From the NCBI RefSeq assembly GCF_902459735.1, contig NZ_CABPRV010000001.1, forward strand, positions 124,001 to 188,000: 64,000 nt of DNA, read 5' to 3'. Each line of letters starts with the position of its first letter. Position 1 is the stretch's first letter. A model generated the notes under the pieces. The model had not been told where the DNA came from. It saw nothing but the letters and a program-made list of their open reading frames with translations, and did not search any database. Shown piece after piece: positions 38,781 through 48,567 of this stretch. The stretch is from Pandoraea capi. GTDB taxonomy: Bacteria; Pseudomonadota; Gammaproteobacteria; Burkholderiales; Burkholderiaceae. Made by a program: the position numbers and the translations under genes.

Positions 38781-40989
38781 CCATCACCTCCGTCAAACGG
38801 TCGGTCAGACCGCCATCGCGCTGCGTCGGCCGTGCGATGGCCGACGCGATCACTTGCCACGGCGCATACAGCCACGCCTCCCGGCGCGCACGCGTCACAC
38901 CGGTGTAGACCAGCTCTCTCGACAATACCCGGCTCGCCTGCTCCGGCAGCACGATCGCGACCCGCTCGAACTCGGAGCCCTGCGACTTGTGAATAGTCAT
39001 GGCAAATGCCGTCTCATGCGCCGGCAGACTGGCAGGTGAGTACAGACGATACCCGCCGTCAGGCGTGGCAAACGCGACGCGCAACGTGCCTGACGGTCCG
39101 AGCGGCAACGCAATGCCGATGTCGCCATTGAACAGGTTCAGCGCGTACTCGTTCTGTGTCACCAGCACCGGACGCCCCGCAAACCATGCCCCTCCGCCGG
39201 CGCCAAGTGCTACGCCTGCGCGTCGTGCCAACAGCGCGGTCAATTGCGCACCGAGAAATTCGACGCCCCGACGCCCGCCACGCGTCGCGCACAGCACCCG
39301 GAATCGGCCGAAAGCGGCGAAGACCGGTTGCGCCACCATCGCGATGTCAGCCGATGCCGCCGCCGCCGGGTCGCCGAGTTGTTCGATGGTATCGACGGCC
39401 CGGGCGAGCGCGTCGAGGTATTCGGCGTAACCATCGGCCAAGGCGTTCAGATGGGGCGCGGACAACTGGATACCACCGTCTTCGCTCAGTCGCACCCGGT
39501 CAACCGCAGTGGCGTCGGGCGATCCGCCTTCGTTCGAAGGCTCTCGTTCGCTGTCGCCAACGGAAAGCGCCTTGCGCGCGTCGATGACCTTCCCCGTCTT
39601 GATCGCCGTCGCCAACCGGCCAATCGCAGAATGCGCCCCAAAGCGATAGGTGCGCTCCAGCCAGACGACGGTGTCTTCGAGTCCGCTGGCTGCACGCACG
39701 CGGGCGGTGGCTGCCGTGCCCACGGTGGCAGCAGCAGCGGCTTGGGTGGCCGCCGTAGCGACGGCGCGTTTGGGGCCTGTACCGGCCGCAAGGGTTGGCG
39801 TTGTGGCTGGGGCTGCAGCCAGGGCCACACCACCCGCACCGAGCGCCAGCGGGCCAGAGCGGGGCAAATCCTCGGCAGGCCAGTCGAGTGCCGACAGCAG
39901 ATGCGCCCGCATGTCGGGTGAAAACGCTCGCTGTGCGCTCAGTTCCCCGAACACCGCCCCCGCTTCAACGGCTGCCAGTTGATCCTTATCCCCGAGCAGA
40001 ATCAGACGCGCGCCGTCCGGCACGGCTTCGAGCAATGCCGTCGCCATCGACAAATCGATCATCGATGCCTCGTCCACCACGATCAGGTCATAGGGCAGCG
40101 GATTGCCGGCATGGTGACGGAAGCGCCGTCCGACTTGCTCGGCGGACTCAGGAAGTACGCCGAGGAGCCGATGCAACGTGAGCGCCGCTTCGGGCAGGGC
40201 CAGACGTACGGTGTCGGGCAAGTCCTGACGCGCCGTCAGCGCTTCCTGCATGCGCTGTGCCGCCTTTCCGGTCGGGGCGGCAAGCGCCACGCGCAAGTTG
40301 GCATCACGTTCGAGCAAGCACGCCAGCAGACCCACAACCGTGGTCGTCTTCCCGGTTCCCGGGCCACCACTGAGCACGACCAGCGAGCGCTGCAAAGCCA
40401 ATGCTGCCGCCGCCATCTGCCAGTTCGGCTCTCGCTCGCCATCCGGTGAGCGCAGAACGCCATCACGGAAATAGCGCCGTAAGCGCTTTCGGTCTTCGTC
40501 GGTAATCGCTGTCGTCGACGCATCGGCCGTCGACGTCATCGACAGCTTGCGCCCGAGCGCCGCTGCCAGTCGCGCTTCGTAGCCGTAGTAGCGCGCCAGA
40601 TACAGACGATCGTGATCGTCGAGCAGCAGCGGAAAGGCATCCGCCTGCGCATCCGTCGTCAACGCGCGCGCGAGGCTGGCCGGCGCACACAGGCCACTCG
40701 CGAAGAGTGCGTCGCGCCAGACGGACAGCGAGGGCGCATCGCCGGGGAACAGTTCACCACTCGCCTGTCCATCGAGCAGGTTGCCGAGGGGCACGCACAC
40801 ATGCCCCTCCGACGTGGCGAGGCTGACTTCCAGCGCGGCTCGCCGCACGTAACGGCACGTCACTTCGTCTGCACCGTTGCCGCGTGCGAGCAATCCCATG
40901 CGGCGAGCGAAACCCTGCGCCAGTCGCACGACGCCACTGTCGGCCAGCGGCGCACCGGACGCGTCGCCGGTATGACGTCTATCCGTCAT
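38752..40989 (-). CDS. recD: RecBCD exonuclease V, subunit RecD
   Basis: 5'-3' helicase subunit of RecBCD, 745 residues. Walker A is GGPGTGKTT (about residues 208-216). Further helicase motifs are APTGKAAQRM, VVDEASMIDL, LLGDKDQLAAVEAGAVFGEL, and near the C terminus FAMTIHKSQGSEFERV with VLSRELVYTGVTRAR. Residues about 379-436 are an Ala/Gly/Thr-rich low-complexity insert, probably a loop. The start overlaps the recB stop (ATGA). The gene ends the recC-recB-recD operon and overlaps convergent paeA by 29 bp. Confidence 0.95.
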   Translation of the reverse strand: MTDRRHTGDASGAPLADSGVVRLAQGFARRMGLLARGNGADEVTCRYVRRAALEVSLATSEGHVCVPLGNLLDGQASGELFPGDAPSLSVWRDALFASGLCAPASLARALTTDAQADAFPLLLDDHDRLYLARYYGYEARLAAALGRKLSMTSTADASTTAITDEDRKRLRRYFRDGVLRSPDGEREPNWQMAAAALALQRSLVVLSGGPGTGKTTTVVGLLACLLERDANLRVALAAPTGKAAQRMQEALTARQDLPDTVRLALPEAALTLHRLLGVLPESAEQVGRRFRHHAGNPLPYDLIVVDEASMIDLSMATALLEAVPDGARLILLGDKDQLAAVEAGAVFGELSAQRAFSPDMRAHLLSALDWPAEDLPRSGPLALGAGGVALAAAPATTPTLAAGTGPKRAVATAATQAAAAATVGTAATARVRAASGLEDTVVWLERTYRFGAHSAIGRLATAIKTGKVIDARKALSVGDSEREPSNEGGSPDATAVDRVRLSEDGGIQLSAPHLNALADGYAEYLDALARAVDTIEQLGDPAAAASADIAMVAQPVFAAFGRFRVLCATRGGRRGVEFLGAQLTALLARRAGVALGAGGGAWFAGRPVLVTQNEYALNLFNGDIGIALPLGPSGTLRVAFATPDGGYRLYSPASLPAHETAFAMTIHKSQGSEFERVAIVLPEQASRVLSRELVYTGVTRARREAWLYAPWQVIASAIARPTQRDGGLTDRLTEVMATMSDPSTN

Positions 40990-43900
40990 TCGCCCTCCCC
41001 ATCGATGGCGGCGACATCTTCGCCTGCCGGGCCATCGCTGCGGGCATTGAGCGAGAGTGCTTCGGCAAGCGCGGTGTTCTCGCCCGCCGCGAAGAGCCCG
41101 TCAAGCGCGTCGACCATTTCGCGCGACGGCTTGTCGAAAAACACGCCCGGAACGTCGTCGCCGGCGAGATGCGCGCTGGCCCAGTCGGGACGCACGCCCC
41201 GCACGAAGAGATAAAGACTGCCGCCCATGTCGCGTTCGTAGTCGTAGTCCGGCAGACGACGCTGCAAGAAGCGGTGCAGCGCCAGCGTATAGAGCAAATA
41301 CTGAAGGTGATAACCGTGCTCGGCCATGGCTTCGCGCAATCCTTCAGTGCCGTAGTTTTCCGGCGCGGTGCCGAGATAGTTCGACTTCCAGTCGAGAATC
41401 CACCACTGTCCGCCATGGCGGAACACCAGATCGATGAAGCCTTTGAGATAACCGCGCAGGACGGTGGCGTCGAGCGGCAGATCGGGATAGCCGAATTGAC
41501 GCAACAGCCCTCGCAATGCGTCGAGCGACACCGCATCCGCCGGGTACGTAAACTCCATTTCCGTGAGGCGCTCCGTCAACGCGACGTCCGCCAGTTGCAT
41601 ACCGGGCCGCAATGGCGTCACCAGCGTGTCGGACAGCATGTTCATCATCATGGCGCGCCAGGCGTCGTTCTGTTCAGCCCCGCGCCCCGGGGGACGCTCA
41701 CGCAGCGCCCTCGACACCGCGTGCGGCCATTGCACACGCGACTGGAAGTCGGCCAGTTCGAACACGCGGTGCAAACTCTCCCCGGCGGCAGGCCCGCGCG
41801 GGAAACGCAGAATGTCGTCGGCCGGCGGCCACGCGTCGTCCCCCTCCGGCGGCAGCGCGAAACTCGGCCCGGCATTGGCCTGAGCATCGTAGTCGGGACG
41901 GGTGCGCTCCGGCGCACTCAGTTGCCCGCCGCCCAACTGCGGCCCCGTGTGCATGCCGGCCAGGAGGCCGGAGAAGCTACCGATACGCCAGACTTCGCGC
42001 AGCGCACGCGTGCTCGTGCGCGTCGTCAGCTCGGGCGGCGTGTCGTGCACGATGCGTGTATCGTTCGCCAGCGCGTCGCCGACCGGCAGCGGCACGACAT
42101 CGAGCGGTCCGCCAACGAGCGCCTTCCATGCGCTCCGGATTGTCTCGACACGTTCGTCGGCATCGACCGACGAGGAAATCCACGCATCGAACGCGATGCC
42201 CTGACCCGCCGCGAGCCAGTTAAGCATGCCGCCACACGCCTCCTTCACGCTGCGTCGGGACGAATAGATCCCCGCCGCGAGATAGCAACGGTACACCGCA
42301 CGCGTCAGTGCCACGTACAGAAGACGCGCCTGCTCAGCCGACTGCTCCTGACGCAGCGCCGCCGTCGCGGGTGATCCTTTCGCTGCGGCATCGGTGAAAT
42401 CGATGACGGCCGTGGCGCCGTCGTGATACTCCAGCCCGTCCAGACCGCCACCATCGCGCACGGCGCCGTCCCAGAGGAACGGACAGAACACGACGCCATA
42501 CTCCAGCCCCTTCGACTTGTGAACGGTCACGATCTGCACCAGATTCTGGTCCGACTCCAGACGCAACTGCGCCTCTTCGCCACCGCTGGCGCTGCGTTGC
42601 GACGCCAGCCAGCGCAGCAACGCCGGCATGCCCGGCTGCTCGGCCCAGCGAGCCTGTGCGAGTTCGGCCAGATGCATGAAGTTCGTCAATCGCCGTTCGC
42701 CGCCCGCTTGCGCCACCAGTCGTGCTGCCAATCCCAATTCCCGCATGAGCGTGCGCCACATCGCGGAAAAACCGCGATCGATCCACAACTGACGGTAACG
42801 CTGGAGACGCTCGATCCAGGCAATCGCCTCTGCATCGGACGCCTCGCTCGTCTGCATGCGATAAAGCGCAGTGGCGTCCAGACCGAAGAGTTCCGTTGCC
42901 AGCGCAGCGCGCAGTGCTCGCACATCGCCCGGCGCTTCCACTGCCCGCAGCACGCGTAATAGCGTCTCCGCTTCCTCGCTTGCGAATACCGAATCCTGCG
43001 TCAGCTCTACACTGCCCACCGCGTGCTCGGCCAGCATGGCTTTCATGAGCGCGCCCTGACGATGGGTCTGGACGATGACCGCAATATCACCCGGCGCGAG
43101 TGGCTTGTCGCCGACAAGCACGTCACGGCGCGACGCTCCCGCCAGCAGTCGAGCCACCTCGGCCGCCGTCGCCCTCGCACAGGCCTGTTGCGCCTCATCT
43201 TTCGACAGCGGCTCGTCGTCGTCCGGCAACCACCAGACCGTGAAGTCGGCCACGTCGCGCACGTCCGACAATGGCGGGCGACGGCGCGCCCCTGGCCGTA
43301 CCGGCGGATACTCAAGGCCGTCGAGCACGAATGCACGATCGTTGGCACCGAATAGACGGTTGCCGGCATCGATGATGGCGGGTGTGGAGCGCTGGTTGAC
43401 GGCAAGCGTATATGCCGCGTCCGCATTCTTCCGGGCCGCCAGATAGGTATGCAGATCCGCCGCCCGGAAACTGTAGATGGCCTGCTTCGGATCGCCGACC
43501 ATGAACATTGGGCCACGGTGCGCCTCGTCCGAAGCCACCTCATCATCGGTCGGCGATGGCTGGCCATACACCGTACTGAAGATCGCAAACTGCAGGGGAT
43601 CGGTATCCTGGAATTCGTCGATCAGGGCACAGGGGTACCGCTCGCGCAAAGCTTGTGCGAGATCGGGATGCTGCTGCAAGGCACGCGCGATATTGCCCAG
43701 CAGGTCATCGAACGAAACGACTCGCAACTCCCGCTTGCGCAGCGCAAGTTGCTCGGGTGCCTCCGCTAACCAGTCACGAAGGATTCGCAGCCATTGCATC
43801 TCGTAACGTTCGTCGGCATCGGCTCGCGCCTGCACAAGCGCGTCCGCCATGTCGAAGAAACGGTGATTCGGTGGCGTCTCACCTTTCTTGATGTCTTTGG

Positions 43901-44900
43901 CGAGACGTGTCGTGGTCAGCAACTCGGCCTTGGCCCCCAGTAGCGCTCCGGCATCGCGTGCGCCAAGGTAGCGTTGCCACGCCGAGACGGCCTGCGGCAG
44001 CGATGTCTCGTTGTAGATGTTCTTTTTGTATGACGGCAATGCCCGACGCATGAGGTCGGCAATCATCGAGGCCTCGGCTTCCCAGCAATCGCGAGCCGCC
44101 GAATAGGTCGTCAGTAACGCTGAAGGTGCGGACGTTTGCGCCTCCTGCACATCACTCGGAGGGCTCGGATGACCCAAATCGCGCTGAACCGCTTCGGGCC
44201 AACGCAACTCCGACATCGGCTTCTTCAGGCGACGCGCCAACTGATCGGTGAGCGTGCCAGGCGAGCGCTTCCGGTCGACGAGCCACGCAGCAAAGCTGTC
44301 GTCCTGCGCGGCCAACGGCTCCACGACACGCCGCCAGAACTCCACCGCCAGATCGTGCCGCACACCGTTGTCGTCCGGCACGAGTTCATAGGCAAACGGC
44401 AGGCCTGCAGCGAACGGCACTTCCGCGAGCGCACGTTGGCAGAAGCCGTGAATCGTGTGAATCGATGCCTGATCGAAACCGCGCAACGCCCTTTGCAGGC
44501 ATTCGCGAATCGCCTTTACCGACATGTCGCCGCGCTCGATCAGGCCGGCGATCATGACGTTGAATAGCGGATCGTCGCTCGCATCCGGGTCGAAATCGGG
44601 GAAGTCATCGGCGTCGTCCGCGTCGCTCACGTCGCCTTCATCACCGTCGTCGCCGAGCACGGGTGCGATCGCCGCGACGAGTCCCGCCAGACGTCCTCGA
44701 ATGCGCTCGCGCAACTCTGCCGTCGCCGCATTCGTAAAGGTCACCACGAGAATCTGCTCGACGCTGAGCTGCTTTTCCAGCAGCAGACGAACGTAGAGCG
44801 CACAGATGTTCCAGGTCTTGCCGGTGCCGGCGGACGCTTCAATCAGGCAGATGCCGTCGAGATCGCAGCCGAAAACGTCGAGATCGATGAGCTGAGTCAT
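40986..44900 (-). CDS. recB: RecBCD exonuclease V, subunit RecB (helicase and nuclease)
   Basis: Central subunit of the double-strand-break repair helicase-nuclease, 1304 residues. The UvrD-type helicase begins with Walker A IEASAGTGKTW (K28), continues with the DEFQDTDP motif (LIDEFQDTDPLQFAI), GDPKQAIYSFRAAD, and TVHKSKGLEYGVVFCPFLW. The C-terminal nuclease domain has the metal/catalytic cluster FIDLVF and ILDWKSNYLG. An acidic insert (DDGDEGDVSDADDADD) lies near residue 110. It overlaps recD and recC by 4 nt each, so translation of the three genes is coupled. Confidence 0.97.
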   Translation of the reverse strand: MTQLIDLDVFGCDLDGICLIEASAGTGKTWNICALYVRLLLEKQLSVEQILVVTFTNAATAELRERIRGRLAGLVAAIAPVLGDDGDEGDVSDADDADDFPDFDPDASDDPLFNVMIAGLIERGDMSVKAIRECLQRALRGFDQASIHTIHGFCQRALAEVPFAAGLPFAYELVPDDNGVRHDLAVEFWRRVVEPLAAQDDSFAAWLVDRKRSPGTLTDQLARRLKKPMSELRWPEAVQRDLGHPSPPSDVQEAQTSAPSALLTTYSAARDCWEAEASMIADLMRRALPSYKKNIYNETSLPQAVSAWQRYLGARDAGALLGAKAELLTTTRLAKDIKKGETPPNHRFFDMADALVQARADADERYEMQWLRILRDWLAEAPEQLALRKRELRVVSFDDLLGNIARALQQHPDLAQALRERYPCALIDEFQDTDPLQFAIFSTVYGQPSPTDDEVASDEAHRGPMFMVGDPKQAIYSFRAADLHTYLAARKNADAAYTLAVNQRSTPAIIDAGNRLFGANDRAFVLDGLEYPPVRPGARRRPPLSDVRDVADFTVWWLPDDDEPLSKDEAQQACARATAAEVARLLAGASRRDVLVGDKPLAPGDIAVIVQTHRQGALMKAMLAEHAVGSVELTQDSVFASEEAETLLRVLRAVEAPGDVRALRAALATELFGLDATALYRMQTSEASDAEAIAWIERLQRYRQLWIDRGFSAMWRTLMRELGLAARLVAQAGGERRLTNFMHLAELAQARWAEQPGMPALLRWLASQRSASGGEEAQLRLESDQNLVQIVTVHKSKGLEYGVVFCPFLWDGAVRDGGGLDGLEYHDGATAVIDFTDAAAKGSPATAALRQEQSAEQARLLYVALTRAVYRCYLAAGIYSSRRSVKEACGGMLNWLAAGQGIAFDAWISSSVDADERVETIRSAWKALVGGPLDVVPLPVGDALANDTRIVHDTPPELTTRTSTRALREVWRIGSFSGLLAGMHTGPQLGGGQLSAPERTRPDYDAQANAGPSFALPPEGDDAWPPADDILRFPRGPAAGESLHRVFELADFQSRVQWPHAVSRALRERPPGRGAEQNDAWRAMMMNMLSDTLVTPLRPGMQLADVALTERLTEMEFTYPADAVSLDALRGLLRQFGYPDLPLDATVLRGYLKGFIDLVFRHGGQWWILDWKSNYLGTAPENYGTEGLREAMAEHGYHLQYLLYTLALHRFLQRRLPDYDYERDMGGSLYLFVRGVRPDWASAHLAGDDVPGVFFDKPSREMVDALDGLFAAGENTALAEALSLNARSDGPAGEDVAAIDGEGE

Positions 44901-47900
44901 GCGCCCTCCACGAGTTCAAGGTGCTGCACCAGCGGGCCGAACATCGTGTTCGCAAGCAAATCGAAAGGAGACGCGAGAGGATCTTCCACGCCTCGCCAGA
45001 TCAGCTTGGTATAAGGATCATCGGCATCCCCGCGCGCGAATGCGGACCCTTGCCATGCGCTTTGCGCATCCGCCGGTTTGCCGGTGCTCGCGAGCTTCCA
45101 GGCACTACGGACGAAAAACGGCAACGGACGCGTCTGTCCGAGACGGTACAACCCGATCCACTGCGCGAGCAAGGTCACCGCATCGTCCACCGGCCGCAAC
45201 GCGAAAGTCTCGTCTTCGCCGTACCAGAGGGTTCTGGCCGCGATATCTTGTCCCGCATGCTCGGGCTGTTGCAGATGAGCGCATAGCGCAAGGTGTGCGA
45301 GCCACGCCGCCAGCAGGTCGCTCGGACGCATGCTGCCGTAGCGATACATCACCAGCCCATGACGCGACACGGGCGCGAGGCGGCCCTGTAGCAGACATTC
45401 GGCAGACAACGTCGCGTCACCATGCCAGATAGCATCCGTCGATGCCGTCCAGGCAGGCGGCAACGCTGGCGTCATAGGCAGCGTCACGAGCAATTCCTGC
45501 GTGCCTTCGGCTTGCGCCTCCCTCACCTGCGCCGCCAGCGAGCGTAGGCCGCCCAGCTCCCGCCGACGCCAAACTGCGCCCGTCGCCCCGCCAGGCAACT
45601 CATGGCTCACGCTCGCGATACGGTCAATCGCTTCTGCCTGCATGCGTGCATCCCCGCTACCATCGCGTAGCAGGCGCGGCAACAGTCGCGCGGCAAGCGC
45701 GTCACGCCCGGCCCAATCGAGCACGAACGGCTCCTCGTCCTCGACCTCCGTCAGCATTTCGTTGAGCGACAGACCCAGGCGGTCGCGTGCCCAGGCGCGC
45801 CCGGGATGACGCCAGAAGCGCAGCAGATCGTCCAGCGTCAGATGTGTCTGCGCGACGGCTGGCAATGACTCCCGCACGAACGGTGCCGCCAGCGCCTCCG
45901 GTGCCGGCGACGCCAGTTGATCGGCCAATTGCTGCGCCGCCTCGCCATTCGATACGTCGTAGCTGTATAGCGACGCAGCATGACCATCGAAATAGGCAGG
46001 TGAGAACGGTTGCAACGGATGCAGCACGATCAGGCGCTCGCGCGCCTCGCGTTGTTCGTCCAGACCGAAGCCTTGCGACACCGGCGCCAGCAATTGCCCC
46101 GTGAAGTCGAGCAACTCGTCTACGGCCGTCGACGGCGGCAACGGGGCATTATCCCGCACGCTTCGTCCCGTGTAAGTGATCAGGAAACGATCCTGCGCGC
46201 TGAGCATCAGGTCGAGGAACAGATTGCGCTCGTCGTCGCGTCGCTGGCGGTCGCCGCGCTGCGGTAATGCCCGCATCAGATCGAACTCGTCGGCACGCAC
46301 CCGGCCCGGCAGCACGCCGTCGTCCATGCCGATCATGCAGACGACGCGATAAGGCAGCAGACGCAAGCTCGGAATCGCCGCAAACGTCACCCGGCCCGAC
46401 GGCACACCACCGCGTGTCGGGTCGTCGAGCGCGTCGGCCAGCACGCGCGCCACCACATCCACCGGCACACGCACCTCGGGGGCGCCGTCGGCAATCGCCG
46501 AGCCGATTTGTTCGATCGCCATGCGGACCTCCGCGACATCGTCGGCGAACCGTGGCTCATCGGAGAAAAACTGCTCCAGCATCCCCAGTAGCTGATCGCG
46601 CCACGCCAACCCGGTACGTTCGTTTTGCAGCGCAACTGCCGTCATGTCGAGATCGTCGATCAGGCGCGCCAGTTGTCCAAGCAACTCGGCGCGCCCCCCT
46701 TCGATACCGCCGACCGGGAGCCAATCGTCGACCGGCATCGCGTCGTCGGGTAGCGCATAGCCGAGGAACAGCCGCATCATGGCGTCGCCCAGCGTGTGAC
46801 GCTCCAACGCCGGCGCGGCCTCTGCCCCCGGGGTACGGTCCACACCGGTCCCGTCAAGGCGTAGCAAGGCGTCCCCGCGCCACCCGCGACGCGCTCCCGC
46901 CGCATGCAGCCAGTTCTGAATCGCATCGAGCACATTACCGCCGAGATCGTAGCGTTGCGCCACGGCCTCTGTGCGAGCGAGCTCCACCAGACTGGACGCC
47001 GCCACGCGCTGCTGCGGCAACGCCAGAATCGAGGCAAAGGCGCGCGCGACCGGATTGGTTCGCGTCGGCGGCAACCCCGTCACCAGATAGGGGATGCGAG
47101 GCGTTGCCGTACCGAACACCGCGTCGATAAGCGGCGCTGCGCGCCCCAGATCCGGCACGGTAATCAGCACATCGTCCGGACGCAGGTCGGGAATTTCATC
47201 GAAGCACGCCAGCAAGCGGTCGTGCAGCACTTCGATCTGCCGGGCCAGACTGTGACAGACATGCACCTGCACCGAGCCGTCGGCGTCGACACCGTCCGGC
47301 GCGCCGTGACGACCGTCATCCAGCGAGAGAATGCCGTTTTGCAACGCTGCCAGCAGTGTCGGCGCGGGATTCGACTGAAACAGCGCCCGATCCTCCACCG
47401 CCTGGGGTGCAAGGTCGGCATACAACGCGTCGATGTGCGATTGCGTCTGACGGCCCCATTCAGCCAACAATGGATGGCCCACCTCGCGATGTGCCGCGCC
47501 ATCTCGCCGGGTCAGATAGGAAAGCCGCGACGGCGGCACGATATCGAACCAGTAGCTCTCGCAGGGATTGAGCACATAAAGATGCACGTCGATCAGACGG
47601 GACATGGCCTTGAGCAACGCCATCGACAACGGCGGCATCGACGACAGCGCAAATACCGAGACACGCGAAGGCCACCCGGCGGGGAGGGTCTCCGGCGTCA
47701 GTTGCTCGATCCGGTCGATGGCACGCAGCGTAGGATGACGCTCACGGATATCGAGGTGCGCGAGCACCTGCCGCCACAAGGCGCTTTGCCAAACCTCATC
47801 GGCCCGTTGCACATCGCCCCAGGTCTCTGCCGCCCCCGGCAGGATCGCTTCACCGGATTGCCAGCGTTCCAGCCAGCCAGGCCGGTAAGTCAGATACTGA

Positions 47901-48313
47901 TCGTAGATATGGGCGAGCCGGTCCGCCAGTTCGAAGCGCATGACATCGTCTGCGCCAGACAGATAACCCGCCAGCCGTGGCGATGTCTGCACCCACGGCT
48001 GCGCCAGACACTGGTACAGCGGCCAGACCAGCCGGTCAGGCGCGAACGGCGAACTCTCGGGCACCGTCAACAGCTTGCCCGCCATATCCCACAGCCACTG
48101 GGCGAGATAGGTCAGGCGAACGTTCGCACACACGCCGAAGACATCCGCATAGTCCAGTTCGAGCCGGCGGCGCACGGCCACGCTTGGCACGACGATGGTT
48201 TCCGTCTCGAAGGGGTCGACCGGTCCCGTCGAAGCGCCGGGCGCTTGTGCGAGATCGCGCAGCAGCGCGGCTTCGAGCGTAGTGAACCGGTTGGAGAAGA
48301 ATAGATGGAGCAT
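44897..48313 (-). CDS. recC: RecBCD exonuclease V, subunit RecC
   Basis: Scaffold and Chi-recognition subunit, 1138 residues. It starts MLHLFFSNRFTTLEAALLRD, matching the RecC family opening, and contains the helicase-like but ATPase-dead domains (VFALSSMPPLSMALLKAMSR, then RFAAIPSLRLL-like GRVTFAAIPSLRLLPYRVVC and MIGMDDGVLPGR). The C-terminal nuclease-like fold is also present. The frame is open 57 codons further upstream, but the ATG at 48313 fits the family. It is the first gene of recC-recB-recD, in divergent arrangement with the FUSC gene across about 250 bp. Confidence 0.95.
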   Translation of the reverse strand: MLHLFFSNRFTTLEAALLRDLAQAPGASTGPVDPFETETIVVPSVAVRRRLELDYADVFGVCANVRLTYLAQWLWDMAGKLLTVPESSPFAPDRLVWPLYQCLAQPWVQTSPRLAGYLSGADDVMRFELADRLAHIYDQYLTYRPGWLERWQSGEAILPGAAETWGDVQRADEVWQSALWRQVLAHLDIRERHPTLRAIDRIEQLTPETLPAGWPSRVSVFALSSMPPLSMALLKAMSRLIDVHLYVLNPCESYWFDIVPPSRLSYLTRRDGAAHREVGHPLLAEWGRQTQSHIDALYADLAPQAVEDRALFQSNPAPTLLAALQNGILSLDDGRHGAPDGVDADGSVQVHVCHSLARQIEVLHDRLLACFDEIPDLRPDDVLITVPDLGRAAPLIDAVFGTATPRIPYLVTGLPPTRTNPVARAFASILALPQQRVAASSLVELARTEAVAQRYDLGGNVLDAIQNWLHAAGARRGWRGDALLRLDGTGVDRTPGAEAAPALERHTLGDAMMRLFLGYALPDDAMPVDDWLPVGGIEGGRAELLGQLARLIDDLDMTAVALQNERTGLAWRDQLLGMLEQFFSDEPRFADDVAEVRMAIEQIGSAIADGAPEVRVPVDVVARVLADALDDPTRGGVPSGRVTFAAIPSLRLLPYRVVCMIGMDDGVLPGRVRADEFDLMRALPQRGDRQRRDDERNLFLDLMLSAQDRFLITYTGRSVRDNAPLPPSTAVDELLDFTGQLLAPVSQGFGLDEQREARERLIVLHPLQPFSPAYFDGHAASLYSYDVSNGEAAQQLADQLASPAPEALAAPFVRESLPAVAQTHLTLDDLLRFWRHPGRAWARDRLGLSLNEMLTEVEDEEPFVLDWAGRDALAARLLPRLLRDGSGDARMQAEAIDRIASVSHELPGGATGAVWRRRELGGLRSLAAQVREAQAEGTQELLVTLPMTPALPPAWTASTDAIWHGDATLSAECLLQGRLAPVSRHGLVMYRYGSMRPSDLLAAWLAHLALCAHLQQPEHAGQDIAARTLWYGEDETFALRPVDDAVTLLAQWIGLYRLGQTRPLPFFVRSAWKLASTGKPADAQSAWQGSAFARGDADDPYTKLIWRGVEDPLASPFDLLANTMFGPLVQHLELVEGA

Positions 48314-48567
48314 GCGGGCGTGGCGGCTTAGCGAGTCTGTTCGCAAGCATAGCAAATGCCCCATGGCAAAGCCCATCGGACAGATCCGAAAGCTTGCCCC
48401 GCCATGGGTGTCGGCCACCGGGCAGGTGCGGCAGGCCACGTCCGCGCGCCGCGTGTAACCGGCGGTATCCCCACTTCGCGGCACGCAGGGCTTCGGCTAG
48501 ACTCTCACTGCGCCGCGCCCTACCCGTCGCGCGGCCGGCTTTGCTGCGGAACCCTCGCACCCGACGC

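Noticed and set aside
40884-42374. A 496-codon plus-strand frame opposite recD/recB
   Set aside because: Same GC-driven artefact; recB and recD show all helicase motifs on the minus strand.
46904-48304. A 466-codon plus-strand frame opposite recC
   Set aside because: Shadow of recC; no domain recognisable.
48394-48567. 58-codon upstream extension of the FUSC gene, and 57-codon extension of recC on the other strand
   Set aside because: Both are Arg/Cys-rich and cover the shared divergent promoter region; conserved N termini start later.
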